Under the pieces are notes generated by a model, which was not told the DNA's origin, did not search any database, and was given only the letters and a program-made list of their open reading frames with translations. This document shows positions 52,336 to 63,323 of a DNA stretch of 64,000 nt, in pieces. The stretch spans positions 2,294,001 to 2,358,000 of the forward strand of contig NZ_CP072852.1 of NCBI RefSeq assembly GCF_017948265.1. The letters run 5' to 3'. Position numbers and translations under genes: made by a program. Source of the DNA: Rhodoferax sp. PAMC 29310. GTDB taxonomy: Bacteria > Pseudomonadota > Gammaproteobacteria > Burkholderiales > Burkholderiaceae_C. How positions within the stretch are numbered: the first letter of the stretch is position 1; each line of letters starts with the position of its first letter.

Positions 52336-54153
52336 ATGGAACACACCTCAACCTGGCTGATCAACAGCTTTATTTACCTCAGCGCCGCCGTCATTGCCGT
52401 TCCATTGAGCAAAGCCCTGGGCCTGGGCACCATCATTGGCTACTTAGCGGCCGGCATCGCCATCGGCCCTTGGGGACTGGGGTTCGTCACCAATGTGCAG
52501 GACATCCTGCACTTTGCGGAGTTCGGCGTGGTGCTGATGCTGTTTCTGGTCGGCTTGGAGCTGGAGCCGAAACGCCTTTGGAGCCTGCGTCGACCGATTT
52601 TTGGCTGGGGTGGCCTACAGGTTCTCGGCTGCGCCGTACTGATTGGCGGGGTGGCCATGGCTTGCGGCGTGAATTGGCGCATTGCCACTGTGGCCGGGCT
52701 CGGCCTGGCCCTGTCCAGCACGGCGATTGCCTTGCAGACACTCAACGAGCGTCATTTGATGCCCACGAAAAGCGGACAAGCTGCGCTGTCTATTCTGCTG
52801 TTTCAGGACGTGGCGGCCATCCCCATCCTGGCCTTATTGCCCTTGCTGGGCGTCATTTCGATGACAAATGAGGCCGTATCCCCGGTCAATCATGCAGTTG
52901 AAGCTATTAAAGTGATAGCAGTAATCGCTGGCATCATCTTGGGAGGACGCTTGCTGATGCGCCCCCTATTTCGCTGGATTGCCCGATCAAACACACCAGA
53001 AATCTTCACCGCAGCGTCACTTCTATTGGTCATTGGCACCGCCGCCCTGATGCAGTGGGTCGGTTTGAGCATGGCACTGGGCGCCTTTTTGGCGGGCGTC
53101 TTGCTGGCTGAAAGTGAATACCGCCGCGCGCTGGAGACCGACTTGGAACCCTTCAAAGGACTGCTACTGGGCCTGTTCTTTATTGCGGTGGGTATGAGTA
53201 TTGACTTTGGGGTATTGCGCGAGTCACCGGGGTGGATGGCCCTGATCGTGCTGGGTTTTCTGACTGTGAAAGGGCTGATGATCTTTGCCGTGGCCCGCGC
53301 CATGAAACTGCCGTTTCAGGAGCGCCCGGTGTTCACCCTCTTGCTGACGCAAGGCGGCGAATTTGCGTTTGTGGTGTTTCAGGCCGCCGTGGGCGCCCAC
53401 GTGCTGCCGGCGCAAACCGCCTCCCTGCTGCTGGGTGCCGTGGCCGTATCCATGCTGGTGAGTCCCTTGCTGCTGGTTGCGGTGGACCGGTTCTTGTTGC
53501 CCCGCTATGCGCGTCTGAGAAAAACCAAATTGCCCGAGATTTCCGAGCCCCAGGATGCTCCCATCTTGATTGCCGGGTTTGGTCGCTACGGTCAAATCGT
53601 GGCGCGCATGATGCTGGCACAAGGGGTGCCCTGCACCTTGCTCGACCATGACGCCGACATGATCGAGGCCGCGCACAGTTTCGGTTACCGGGTTTTTTAC
53701 GGGGACGCCACTCGCGTGGACCTGCTGCGCACGGCTGGCGCGGGCACTGCCCGCATTCTGGTCGTGGCAGTAGATGATGTGGCCCAGTCGCTCAAAATTG
53801 TGGCTATCGCGCGCGAGCACTTCCCCCAGCTTCAAATTGTCGCCCGCGCGCGGGACATGACGCACTGGAACCAACTCCGCGACCTGCAGGTCACACGCGT
53901 TGAGCGCGAGGTGTTTGAGTCCAGTCTGCGCAGCGGTCGCTGTGTGCTGGAGTTGATGGGCCACAGTGAAACCTCGGCACAAGAGATCACAGCCCGGTTT
54001 CGCGAGCACAACCTGGCTTTGATTGAGCAGATGTACCCCTTCCACCAGGACCGCGCCAAGTTGATCGCCGTCGCCAAGCAAGGGCGCCAAACACTGGAAG
54101 CGCAAATGGCGCAGGAGCGTGCCCTGCGCGCAGGCAGCGTCAAACCTGAATAG
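52336..54153 (+). CDS. Kef-type monovalent cation:proton antiporter (CPA2)
   Basis: A 605-aa protein with about twelve transmembrane helices in residues 1-390. The first helices carry LGLGTIIGYLAAGIAIGPWGLG, and LSSTAIALQTLNERH near 125 and LFQDVAAIPILAL near 155 include the CPA2 motifs. The C-terminal Rossmann RCK/TrkA-N domain begins ILIAGFGRYGQIVARMML near 412. It probably exports K+ or Na+ in exchange for protons. It ends 147 bp before the N-ATPase beta gene, and the two ion-transport systems may be linked in sodium handling. Confidence 0.92.
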   Translation: MEHTSTWLINSFIYLSAAVIAVPLSKALGLGTIIGYLAAGIAIGPWGLGFVTNVQDILHFAEFGVVLMLFLVGLELEPKRLWSLRRPIFGWGGLQVLGCAVLIGGVAMACGVNWRIATVAGLGLALSSTAIALQTLNERHLMPTKSGQAALSILLFQDVAAIPILALLPLLGVISMTNEAVSPVNHAVEAIKVIAVIAGIILGGRLLMRPLFRWIARSNTPEIFTAASLLLVIGTAALMQWVGLSMALGAFLAGVLLAESEYRRALETDLEPFKGLLLGLFFIAVGMSIDFGVLRESPGWMALIVLGFLTVKGLMIFAVARAMKLPFQERPVFTLLLTQGGEFAFVVFQAAVGAHVLPAQTASLLLGAVAVSMLVSPLLLVAVDRFLLPRYARLRKTKLPEISEPQDAPILIAGFGRYGQIVARMMLAQGVPCTLLDHDADMIEAAHSFGYRVFYGDATRVDLLRTAGAGTARILVVAVDDVAQSLKIVAIAREHFPQLQIVARARDMTHWNQLRDLQVTRVEREVFESSLRSGRCVLELMGHSETSAQEITARFREHNLALIEQMYPFHQDRAKLIAVAKQGRQTLEAQMAQERALRAGSVKPE

Positions 54154-54175
54154 GGCTGCAGTGCCTGTCAAGCAA

Positions 54176-54189
54176 TTGACCTAAATCAA
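54176..54189 (+). promoter_or_regulatory. FNR/Anr-type box before the N-ATPase operon
   Basis: TTGAC-CTAA-ATCAA fits the FNR consensus TTGAT-N4-ATCAA with one mismatch, and the TTGA-N6-TCAA core is perfect. It lies 112 bp before the chosen atpD ATG, between the antiporter stop and the operon. A possible -10 is CACAAT at 54231-54236, placing the box roughly 60 bp upstream of a start site, an activator position. It suggests induction under low oxygen. Confidence 0.6.
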
Positions 54190-54192
54190 TAG

Positions 54193-56087
<1,895 letters not shown>

Positions 56088-56095
<8 letters not shown>

Positions 56096-56423
56096 AGAAA
56101 CCAAGATCGTCTCTAAAGTGGAACCGAGCCTGGCCGAGCAGATCGGGGCCAAAGCGGCGCGCAAGCTCAAGGCACAGCGCAACGCCACGCCGGGCGTCTG
56201 GTTTGGCCTGGGGTTGATGGGGGTCGTTGGCTGGTCGGTGGTGGTGCCTACCCTGCTGGGCGCTGCGCTCGGCCTCTGGCTGGACCGCAGCTATCCCGGT
56301 GGACGCACCTGGACGCTGGCACTGTTGATGGCCGGGCTGACATTGGGCTGTCTGAATGCGTGGCACTGGGTGAGCAAGGAAGACGAAGCCATGCGGGAAG
56401 AACAGGAAAATGATGATGAATGA
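56088..56423 (+). CDS. atpQ: N-ATPase subunit AtpQ (AtpI-like)
   Basis: A 111-aa membrane protein with two transmembrane helices (GVWFGLGLMGVVGWSVVVPTLLGAALGLWL and TWTLALLMAGLTLGCLNAWHWV) and an acidic tail. It fits the AtpQ/AtpI-type subunit found only in N-ATPase operons, thought to aid c-ring assembly or ion (Mg/Na) handling. A longer frame starts within atpC, but ATG 56088 is the coupled start, overlapping the atpC stop. Confidence 0.88.
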
Positions 56424-56730
56424 AACACTGGCCCTGGTACTGGCATGGATCGCGGGTGGGTCGCTCGGCGCGTTTTTTTTCGGCGGCCTGTGGTGGACGG
56501 TTAGAAAGGGGCTTGCTTCAACCAAGCCCGCACTGTGGATGTTTGGCAGTCTGCTGCTGAGGATGGGCGTGACGATGACCGGTTTTTATTTTGTATCAGG
56601 CGGCGACTGGCAGCGGTTGCTCAGCTGCCTGGTCGGTTTTATCATGGCGCGCCAGCTCGTGACACGGCTGACGCGCTTGCCTGACGAGGCCCCGACGCAC
56701 CAACAACAGGAGGCCAGTCATGCGCCTTAG
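56410..56730 (+). CDS. atpR: N-ATPase subunit AtpR
   Basis: A 106-aa membrane protein with three hydrophobic stretches, containing conserved AtpR-like positions (WWTVRKGL near 28, LLLRMGVTMTGFYFVSGGDW near 48). AtpR is unique to N-ATPases and proposed to interact with the c ring; its Arg-containing helix is visible. It overlaps AtpQ at the start and atpB at the end. Confidence 0.88.
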   Translation: MMMNETLALVLAWIAGGSLGAFFFGGLWWTVRKGLASTKPALWMFGSLLLRMGVTMTGFYFVSGGDWQRLLSCLVGFIMARQLVTRLTRLPDEAPTHQQQEASHAP

Positions 56731-57424
56731 CCCTGATGCGATCATCTTTTGGCAATACGGTTTTTTCAAGCTCAACGCCACCATTGCGACCACGTGGGCC
56801 CTGATGCTGGTGATGGCTGTTGGCTCCAAACTCATCACTCGCCATCTTTCTACTGGCCACAGCCGATCGCGCTGGCAGAACCTGCTTGAGATCATCGTGA
56901 CCGGTATCGAAAACCAAATTAAAGATGTCGGGCTGCGTCATCCACGCAAATACATCGGATTTCTGGGCACGCTGTTTCTGTTTGTCGCCATGGCCAGCCT
57001 GTGCACTGTCATACCCGGCTATGAGCCGCCGACTGGTTCGCTGTCAACCACAGCCGCACTTGCCTTGTGCGTGATGGTGGCCGTGCCGCTGTTCGGCATT
57101 GCGGACCAAGGCCTGGGTGGATACCTCAAGACCTACCTGGAGCCGACCGTGATCATGCTGCCGTTCAACCTCATAAGTGAGATCTCCCGCACGCTGGCGC
57201 TGGCCGTCCGCCTGTTTGGCAACATGATGAGCGGCGCCATGATCATTGGCATTCTTGTGAGCATCACCCCCTTCATCTTTCCGATCGTCATGACTGTGCT
57301 GGGCTTGCTCACGGGCATGGTGCAGGCCTATATTTTCAGCATTCTGGCGGCGGTTTACATCGCCGCCGCCACCCATGTGCGCAAGCCCGAGCCCAACGCT
57401 GAGCTGGCGCCAGAAATTGAATAA
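56720..57424 (+). CDS. atpB: N-ATPase subunit a
   Basis: A 234-aa membrane subunit of Fo with about five helices. The essential Arg is in EISRTLALAVRLFGNMMSGAM near residues 155-175, where RLFGNM is the conserved segment. The N-terminal LSPDAIIFWQYGFFKLNATI and the C-terminal MVQAYIFSILAAVYIAAA are family-like. ATG 56720 overlaps the atpR stop. Together with c it makes the ion path. Confidence 0.94.
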   Translation: MRLSPDAIIFWQYGFFKLNATIATTWALMLVMAVGSKLITRHLSTGHSRSRWQNLLEIIVTGIENQIKDVGLRHPRKYIGFLGTLFLFVAMASLCTVIPGYEPPTGSLSTTAALALCVMVAVPLFGIADQGLGGYLKTYLEPTVIMLPFNLISEISRTLALAVRLFGNMMSGAMIIGILVSITPFIFPIVMTVLGLLTGMVQAYIFSILAAVYIAAATHVRKPEPNAELAPEIE

Positions 57425-57448
57425 CAACTTATGTACCAAGGATTTGCT

Positions 57449-57730
57449 ATGGACAGCATGACAATCATCGCGGTGGCCTCCATCGTCATCGCCGGCATCA
57501 CGACGGGCTTCGGCACCATGGGGCCTGCATTTGCAGAAGGGCGGGCCGTCGCCACCGCACTCACGGCACTGGCGCAGCAGCCCGACGCCTCAGCCACCAT
57601 CACCCGAACCCTGTTTGTGGGACTGGCGATGATCGAATCCACCGCAATCTATTGCTTCGTGGTGTCGATGATTCTGATTTTTGCCAACCCATTCTGGAAT
57701 TACGCCATCGCCATGGCCGCCGGAAAATAA
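57449..57730 (+). CDS. atpE: N-ATPase subunit c (predicted Na+ type)
   Basis: A 93-aa two-helix c subunit. The start at ATG 57449 is chosen as AAGGA lies seven bases upstream; an ATG at 57431 has no such site. The second helix carries GLAMIESTAIY, with Glu63, Ser64 and Tyr68 in the positions of the Ilyobacter Na+ site (E65, S66, Y70). The first helix has FAEGRA with Glu30 where Ilyobacter has Gln32, an extra carboxylate typical of N-ATPases. This predicts Na+ coupling, but does not prove it. Confidence 0.92.
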   Translation: MDSMTIIAVASIVIAGITTGFGTMGPAFAEGRAVATALTALAQQPDASATITRTLFVGLAMIESTAIYCFVVSMILIFANPFWNYAIAMAAGK

Positions 57731-57733
57731 GTC

Positions 57734-58570
57734 ATGCTGTTCGACTGGTTCACCGTCGGCGCGCAGGCGCTCAACTTCCTCGTCTTGGTGTGGTTGATGA
57801 AGCGATTTCTTTACAAGCCGATCCTCGACGCCATCGACGCAAGGGAGAAGCGAATCGCCTCAGCTCTTGCCGATGCGGCCTTGAAAAAAACCGCCGCGCA
57901 AAAAGAGCGCGATGAGTTTCTTCAAAAGAATGAGGATTTTGATCGACAGCGCAACGACATGCTGGAACAGGCAAAAGACGAGGCTAAGGCCGAACGCCAA
58001 CGTTTGCTCGACGAAGCCCGGCAAGTGGCCGACAATTTGCGCACCAAGAAACAAGAGGCGTTGGCCCGCGAGTTGCAAACCCAGCATCAGGACATCGCCC
58101 GTCGAAGCCGTGAGGAAGTGTTTGCCGTTGCACAAAAGGCACTGACCGCTCTGGCGGGGCTGAGCCTTGAAGAACGCATCGGCGCGGTGTTCGCGCGGCG
58201 TTTGCGAGAACTTGACGACGAGGCCAAGGCGGGCCTCGCCAAAGCATTGAAGACATCGTCCAACTCGGTTCTCGTGCGCAGCGCCTTGGAACTACCCTCA
58301 ACGCAACGAGACGACATACAGCAGACGCTCAATGAGTCGCTCGCGTCTGACATCAAGATTCAGTTTGATACCGCGCCGGACTTGATCAGCGGCATCGAGC
58401 TGTCAGCAAACGGGTGGAAGGTCGCCTGGAATATCGCGGATTTTCTTGCCTCGCTTGAAAAGGATGTCGACGAGCTTCTGAAAGCGAATAAAGGGGCGGA
58501 ACCCCTGGCAAAGAAAGCGTCTGGATTAACGAAGCCTGAAGAACCCAAGTCCGAGACCGCAAACCCATGA
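57734..58570 (+). CDS. atpF: N-ATPase subunit b with delta-like C-terminal region
   Basis: A 278-aa protein. Residues 1-35 are the membrane anchor ([26 protein letters not shown]), followed by a long charged coiled coil (about 40-140) and a C-terminal domain with delta-like features ([17 protein letters not shown], then [18 protein letters not shown] near 215). A normal b subunit has about 155 aa. N-ATPase operons lack atpH, and this extended b supplies the missing delta-like function. It is followed by atpA with ATGA overlap. Confidence 0.92.
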   Translation: MLFDWFTVGAQALNFLVLVWLMKRFLYKPILDAIDAREKRIASALADAALKKTAAQKERDEFLQKNEDFDRQRNDMLEQAKDEAKAERQRLLDEARQVADNLRTKKQEALARELQTQHQDIARRSREEVFAVAQKALTALAGLSLEERIGAVFARRLRELDDEAKAGLAKALKTSSNSVLVRSALELPSTQRDDIQQTLNESLASDIKIQFDTAPDLISGIELSANGWKVAWNIADFLASLEKDVDELLKANKGAEPLAKKASGLTKPEEPKSETANP

Positions 58571-60165
58571 ACATGGAACCTGCTGAGGGCCTGGAGAAGA
58601 TTGTTGACAGTGCGTTCGCGGGTATGCGCGACGCGCGGGAGGCCTTCGAGCCGAACCTAGCGCCACGGGAAGTGGGCACGATCACCAGCGTGTCAACCGC
58701 CATCGCCATGGTGTCGGGACTGCCTGGGGTGGGCTATGACGAGTTGGTGAAATTTCCCGGCAATGTGTTCGGCATCGCCTTCAATGTGGATGAGAGCGAG
58801 ATCGGGGTGGTTCTGCTTGGCGACTATTCTCGCCTGCAGGCCGGTGACCAGGTCGAGCGCACCGGCCGGGTGATGGACATCATCGTTGGGGAAGGTTTGC
58901 TGGGCCGGGTGATTGATCCGCTGGGTCGCCCGCTCGACAACCAGGGGCCGGTGGTGGCCAGCAAACGGTTGCCAATCGAACGTCCGGCAGCGCCCATCAT
59001 GGACCGCGCACCTGTGACGGTACCTCTGCAGACCGGACTGAAGGTGGTCGATGCCTTGATTCCGATCGGACGCGGCCAACGCGAGCTACTGCTGGGCGAC
59101 CGGCAGACCGGCAAAACGGCCATTGCGATTGATACCATTCTCAACCAGCGTGACAAAGATGTGGTGTGCGTCTACTGCGCGATTGGCCAGCGCTCTTCCG
59201 CGGTGGCGAAGGCAGTCGCGGTATTGAAGGACCACGGCGCGATGGCCTATACCGTCGTGGTGGTCACCGAGGGGAATGATCCTCCGGGCCTGGAATACAT
59301 TGCGCCCTACGCTGCGACCAGCATTGCCGAGCACTTCATGGAAATGGGGCGCGACGTTCTCATCGTGTATGACGACCTCACGCAGCACGCCCGCTCTTAC
59401 CGCGAGTTGTCACTTCTACTGCGTCGGCCACCCGGTCGTGAAGCCTTCCCTGGCGACATTTTCTACATCCACTCGCGTTTACTGGAGCGCGCCACCCGCC
59501 TGCGTGAGGAGCGTGGCGGCGGCTCACTCACGGCCCTGCCCATCATCGAGACTGAGGCACAGAACATTTCTGCCTACATTCCCACCAACCTGATCTCCAT
59601 TACCGACGGACAGATCTACCTCTCGCCCTCGCTGTTCGAATTGGGCGTTCTGCCTGCCGTCGATGTCGGTAAGTCCGTCTCGCGCGTTGGCGGCAAGGCG
59701 CAACGCGCCACCTACCGCGCGGTCGCTGGCGACCTCAAGCTCGCCTATGCACAGTTCGAGGAACTGGAAACGTTTGCCCGCTTTGGGGCCAAGTTGGATG
59801 AAAGCACCACCAAGATCATCGAGCACGGGCGACGCATTCGGGCCTGCCTCAAGCAGCCGCAATCTTCACCGGTGTCTGTCGCTGCACAAATTGCGGTGCT
59901 GATGGCATTAACCGAAAAGCTCTTCGACAGCGTGCCGCTTGACCGGATGCCAGAGGCCGAACGGGCGGTGCGTGAAGCGTCCGCCACGCTGCCCGACGAC
60001 CTTCAAGCACGTTTCGACACCGCCACCAAGTTGAGCGATGCGGATCGGGCGACGATTGTCGAGATCGCCCGTACAGCGCTTGCCGGCTTTCAAACCAAGG
60101 TGGAGCGAAAGGCAGAAACACACGACAGCACCCAACCGAAGTCGGCCAGCACGGAATCGTCATGA
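58567..60165 (+). CDS. atpA: N-ATPase subunit alpha
   Basis: A 532-aa non-catalytic F1 subunit. Walker A is [16 protein letters not shown] near residue 177, and [41 protein letters not shown] near 275-315 is a hallmark of alpha. The C-terminal tail is Lys/Thr-rich. It overlaps atpF at the start and atpG at the end. In the standard order alpha precedes gamma, kept here. Confidence 0.94.
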   Translation: MNMEPAEGLEKIVDSAFAGMRDAREAFEPNLAPREVGTITSVSTAIAMVSGLPGVGYDELVKFPGNVFGIAFNVDESEIGVVLLGDYSRLQAGDQVERTGRVMDIIVGEGLLGRVIDPLGRPLDNQGPVVASKRLPIERPAAPIMDRAPVTVPLQTGLKVVDALIPIGRGQRELLLGDRQTGKTAIAIDTILNQRDKDVVCVYCAIGQRSSAVAKAVAVLKDHGAMAYTVVVVTEGNDPPGLEYIAPYAATSIAEHFMEMGRDVLIVYDDLTQHARSYRELSLLLRRPPGREAFPGDIFYIHSRLLERATRLREERGGGSLTALPIIETEAQNISAYIPTNLISITDGQIYLSPSLFELGVLPAVDVGKSVSRVGGKAQRATYRAVAGDLKLAYAQFEELETFARFGAKLDESTTKIIEHGRRIRACLKQPQSSPVSVAAQIAVLMALTEKLFDSVPLDRMPEAERAVREASATLPDDLQARFDTATKLSDADRATIVEIARTALAGFQTKVERKAETHDSTQPKSASTESS

Positions 60166-61043
60166 GCGATACCACCGCCAGTCTGAGCCGCAAGATTGGC
60201 ACGGCCGGCGACCTTCAATCCGTGGTTCACACGATGAAGGCCGTGGCCGCATCCAGCCTCGGTCAATACGAGAGCGCAGTGCGCGCCCTGAACGACTACT
60301 ACCGGACGGTACAACTCGGGCTGGTCGCGTGCTTGCGCGAGATCGAGTCTCCTCTTGCGCCGGCTCAAATACAGAACAAAGAAACGGGTCCTATCATCGC
60401 CGTGGTGTTAGGTTCCGACCAGGGACTGGTTGGCCAGTTCAACGACGTGATGTCCGATTTCGTGGTCAAAACCCTGGCCGGTTTGCCGGCTCAAAAAACG
60501 GTCTGGACCGTTGGCGGGCGCATCCGATCAAGGTTGACGGAAACGGATTTGGAACTGGGAAAAAGCTTCCTTCTGCCGGGCTCCATTGGCGCGATTACAC
60601 AGTTGGTCGGGCTGATCCTCATCGAGTTCGAAGCGCTGCGTGAAAAAGGTGAGGTTGCGCAGCTCTACGTTTTTCACAACAGTCCTCACGCCGGGGAAAT
60701 TTATAGCCCCGCCTGCCAGCGCTTGCTGCCGCTCGACGAGGTCTGGCGGCGTGAGTTGACTGCGATGGCCTGGCCTACCAAGATTTTGCCTGAGGTCATG
60801 AATGGTGGGGCGGCGACCTTGCTGGCCTTCGTGCGGGAATACCTATTTGTCTCGCTTTTCAGGGCTTGTGCTGAATCCCTGGCTAGCGAAAACGCCAGCC
60901 GACTGGCCGCCATGCAGCGCGCGGAAAAAAACATTGACGAACTGCTGGAAGACCTGAACCGCTCGTTTCACCGTTTGCGCCAAAGCGGCATTGACGAAGA
61001 ATTGTTTGACCTCGTCGCAGGATTTGAAGCGTTAAAGCACTGA
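60162..61043 (+). CDS. atpG: N-ATPase subunit gamma
   Basis: The 293-aa central-stalk subunit. It opens with [27 protein letters not shown], shows [13 protein letters not shown] near 83, and ends with the coiled [28 protein letters not shown]. The sequence is divergent from housekeeping gamma, as in N-ATPases. It ends the operon; no terminator is clearly visible downstream. Confidence 0.92.
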   Translation: MSDTTASLSRKIGTAGDLQSVVHTMKAVAASSLGQYESAVRALNDYYRTVQLGLVACLREIESPLAPAQIQNKETGPIIAVVLGSDQGLVGQFNDVMSDFVVKTLAGLPAQKTVWTVGGRIRSRLTETDLELGKSFLLPGSIGAITQLVGLILIEFEALREKGEVAQLYVFHNSPHAGEIYSPACQRLLPLDEVWRRELTAMAWPTKILPEVMNGGAATLLAFVREYLFVSLFRACAESLASENASRLAAMQRAEKNIDELLEDLNRSFHRLRQSGIDEELFDLVAGFEALKH

Positions 61044-61657
61044 GCGGTCGTCAGGTGCAACGCTTGATTCGCAGACTGCTTTTCAAGTCGCGCAAGAGCG
61101 GTTTCCGGTTGCTGCACTGTCCAAGCCGTCTGATGTGAATCCGCCCGGATTTAATTTTCACACCAATGGGTTCCAATAAATACCGGGGAGTAACCTTGAT
61201 CAACATCAAGGGCAAATTTTCAGAAATTGCGACAGGTGGTTAGGGACCGGCTCGATTCATCAAGGCAGGGGGTCCTTCCATGCCATGTAGTGCAATTTGC
61301 GGATCGCCCTGTCGTAGCGACTCACACTTTTTGGCGATCCGCCAGGGTGCATTTGAAACCTTCGACCGAGTGGGTATACACGCCCAGCAATTTCTTTTTT
61401 TGAGCATGTTCCGTGGCCTTGAAGCCCGCTCAATGTCCGAAGCTGCGCCTCATTGGACAGCAGCACCCCCGCCGGATAAAAGTACGCAACGACGCCTGAC
61501 CCAGCTCCTCCATAGCCTGTCCATACAGGTTTCGACCGGTGTAGGTGAAGACAGACAAGGGAACAAACGGATTCATGGCCTAGCTTTGAAGGATCCATCC
61601 GATTACCGCGATGATTAAATCCTCAGTTATCGTTATCTTCTTTTTTGACGGAGCACC
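61044..61657. other. 614-bp interval with degenerate minus-strand coding remnant
   Basis: No intact gene is supported. It contains the FNR-type box at 61196-61209. On the minus strand from ATG 61576 a frame reads MNPFVPLSVFTYTGRNLYGQ, meets a stop near 61431, and resumes in the same frame with KKKLLGVYTHSVEGFKCTL before another stop near 61324. Such resumption suggests a decayed gene of about 85 codons. I recognise no family. Two overlapping 112-aa frames are likely chance. Confidence 0.4.
61196..61209 (+). promoter_or_regulatory. Orphan perfect FNR/Anr box
   Basis: TTGAT-CAAC-ATCAA matches the FNR consensus TTGAT-N4-ATCAA at every specified base. It is 153 bp after atpG and 449 bp before dgoK. 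No intact gene starts within the usual distance on either strand. It may have served a now decayed gene, or may activate dgoK from a distant start site. Confidence 0.55.
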
Positions 61658-62584
61658 ATGCGAACCACAGAGACCTGTCACACCGTCGCCTTCGACTGGG
61701 GCACCACCCATCGCCGGGCCTATGCACTCGATGCGAGCGGGCACTGCATCAATGAGCATGCCGATGCCGACGGCGCGCTGGCCTGCAAGGGCCGGTTTCC
61801 AGAAGCGTTGGCAAGCGCCATGCAGGCTATGAACGCCACGCCCAAACTGGTGCTGATGTCCGGCATGGTGGGCAGCGCGCTGGGGTGGAAAGAGGTGCCC
61901 TATGTGAGCGACGACGTGCCCTTGACTGATTTGGCCCAACACCTCACCGAGGTGGCCTCGCCTGCCGGCGGGCCCAGGCCGCTGATTGTTCCCGGCTACT
62001 GCGTGCGGGATGCGTTTGGTCAGCCCGATGTCATGCGCGGCGAAGAAACCCAGTTGCTGGGCGCCGTCACCCTGGGCCATGCCACGGGCTGGTTCGTGCT
62101 GCCCGGCACCCACAGCAAGTGGGTTCAACTGCAAGAAGGACGAGTGCGCCAGCTACGCACCTACATGACCGGTGAGCTGTTCAACCTGCTCGGCCAGCAT
62201 GGCACGCTGGCCGCCGCCATTGGCGCCCACACGCAGGACTGGGACAGCGCGATATTTGCAGAAGGCGTCAAAGCCGCTGCCAACGGCTCCCTGAGCCGCG
62301 CCTTGTTTGGCACCCGCGCTCGCGTGGTGACAGGCGACATGCCCGCCAGCCACACCAAAGCGTATTTGAGTGGCCTGCTCATTGGCACGGAACTACATGA
62401 TGTGCATCGCAGCGCCGACGGCACTGGCGACACAGGCCGCTTCAAACTCATCGGCTCACCCGAGCTGGCCACCCACTACGAAGCCGCCGCCGCATTGCTT
62501 GGCCTGAACGTTGAGGTGCTGGACGCCCGCGCGGCCTTCCTCTCCGCCATGGCTTACCTTCAATCTGAACTGGAATCCGCATGA
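61658..62584 (+). CDS. dgoK: 2-dehydro-3-deoxygalactonokinase
   Basis: DgoK phosphorylates 2-keto-3-deoxygalactonate in the De Ley-Doudoroff route. The 308-aa protein has the ASKHA-type opening VAFDWGTTHRRAYALD near residue 8, SGMVGSALGWKEVPY near 68, and LPGTHSKWVQL near 147. GGAG lies five bases before the start. Its stop overlaps the dgoA ATG as ATGA, so the pair is coupled. Confidence 0.93.
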   Translation: MRTTETCHTVAFDWGTTHRRAYALDASGHCINEHADADGALACKGRFPEALASAMQAMNATPKLVLMSGMVGSALGWKEVPYVSDDVPLTDLAQHLTEVASPAGGPRPLIVPGYCVRDAFGQPDVMRGEETQLLGAVTLGHATGWFVLPGTHSKWVQLQEGRVRQLRTYMTGELFNLLGQHGTLAAAIGAHTQDWDSAIFAEGVKAAANGSLSRALFGTRARVVTGDMPASHTKAYLSGLLIGTELHDVHRSADGTGDTGRFKLIGSPELATHYEAAAALLGLNVEVLDARAAFLSAMAYLQSELESA

Positions 62585-63225
62585 ACACCCCCTTCCCCCT
62601 CTTGACACAAGCCCGCCGCATGCCTTTGGTGGCGATTCTTCGTGGGCTGGTTCCCGCTGAGGCGGCCGCCATCGGAAGCGCGCTCTATGAAGGCGGCTTT
62701 CGCGCCCTGGAAGTGCCGCTGAATCGCCCCGGTGCCATTGAATGCATTGACGTCCTGACCCGCGCCCTGCCCGCTGACGCATTGATTGGCGGCGGCACCA
62801 TGCTGAGCAAGGCAGACGTAGACGCGGTTCACGGCGCCGGTGGCCGGCTGATGGTGTCCCCCAACTGCGATGTGCGCGTCATTGCCCACGCCGCGTCATT
62901 GGGCATGTTGTGCGCCCCCGGCGTAGTGACGCCCACGGAAGCCTTTGCCGCCCTGCAGGCGGGCGCCCACGCGCTGAAACTCTTCCCGGCCGACATGGTC
63001 GGCCACAGCGGGCTGAAAGCCTTGCTGTCTGTGGTGCCCGCAGACACTGACTTCTGGCCTGTGGGCGGCGTGACCCCCGAGAGCATGGGGCCTTGGGTCA
63101 AAGCCGGGGCAGCCGGTTTTGGCATTGGCGGGCAGCTGTTTTCGCCCGGGACCACGGCCGCAGAAGTGGGCGTCAAAGCCCGCGCCTACCTCCAGGCTTG
63201 GGAGGCCTCCCAACGGCCTGCGTGA
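62581..63225 (+). CDS. dgoA: 2-dehydro-3-deoxy-6-phosphogalactonate aldolase
   Basis: A 214-aa KDPG/KDPGal aldolase that cleaves KDPGal to pyruvate and glyceraldehyde-3-phosphate. It shows MPLVAILRGLVPAEAAAIG (N-terminal Arg/Glu area), the segment GTMLSKADVDAVHGAGG near 65, and the catalytic Lys in HALKLFPADM near 130 followed by PVGGVTPESMGPWVKAGAAGFGIG near 160. It is cotranscribed with dgoK. No galactonate dehydratase or transporter is in the window. Confidence 0.93.
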   Translation: MNTPFPLLTQARRMPLVAILRGLVPAEAAAIGSALYEGGFRALEVPLNRPGAIECIDVLTRALPADALIGGGTMLSKADVDAVHGAGGRLMVSPNCDVRVIAHAASLGMLCAPGVVTPTEAFAALQAGAHALKLFPADMVGHSGLKALLSVVPADTDFWPVGGVTPESMGPWVKAGAAGFGIGGQLFSPGTTAAEVGVKARAYLQAWEASQRPA

Positions 63226-63261
63226 CCCGCCGATCTTTGAGGCCAATCATCACTAACAATA

Positions 63262-63322
63262 TTAATGTTTTAGGGCTCTAGCGTTTGATGCACCTGCGGG
63301 AACAGCTACTAAATAGATAGCA
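63262..63322. repeat. Comamonadaceae-type dispersed intergenic repeat
   Basis: The sequence between dgoA and the TauE gene contains GGGCTCTAGCGTTTGATGCA and then AGCTACTAAATAGATAGC, resembling a short palindromic repeat I associate with Rhodoferax, Polaromonas and Acidovorax (a TAGCTGCTTGCGC / CTAGAGGCC type). Here it is degenerate. Related fragments are at 36226-36277 and 24631-24670 and inside several coding regions. Confidence 0.5.
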
Positions 63323-63323
63323 A

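Noticed and set aside
61260..61618. Two overlapping 112-codon ORFs between atpG and dgoK
   Set aside because: No family pattern or ribosome-binding site; another minus-strand frame looks more protein-like but has a stop.
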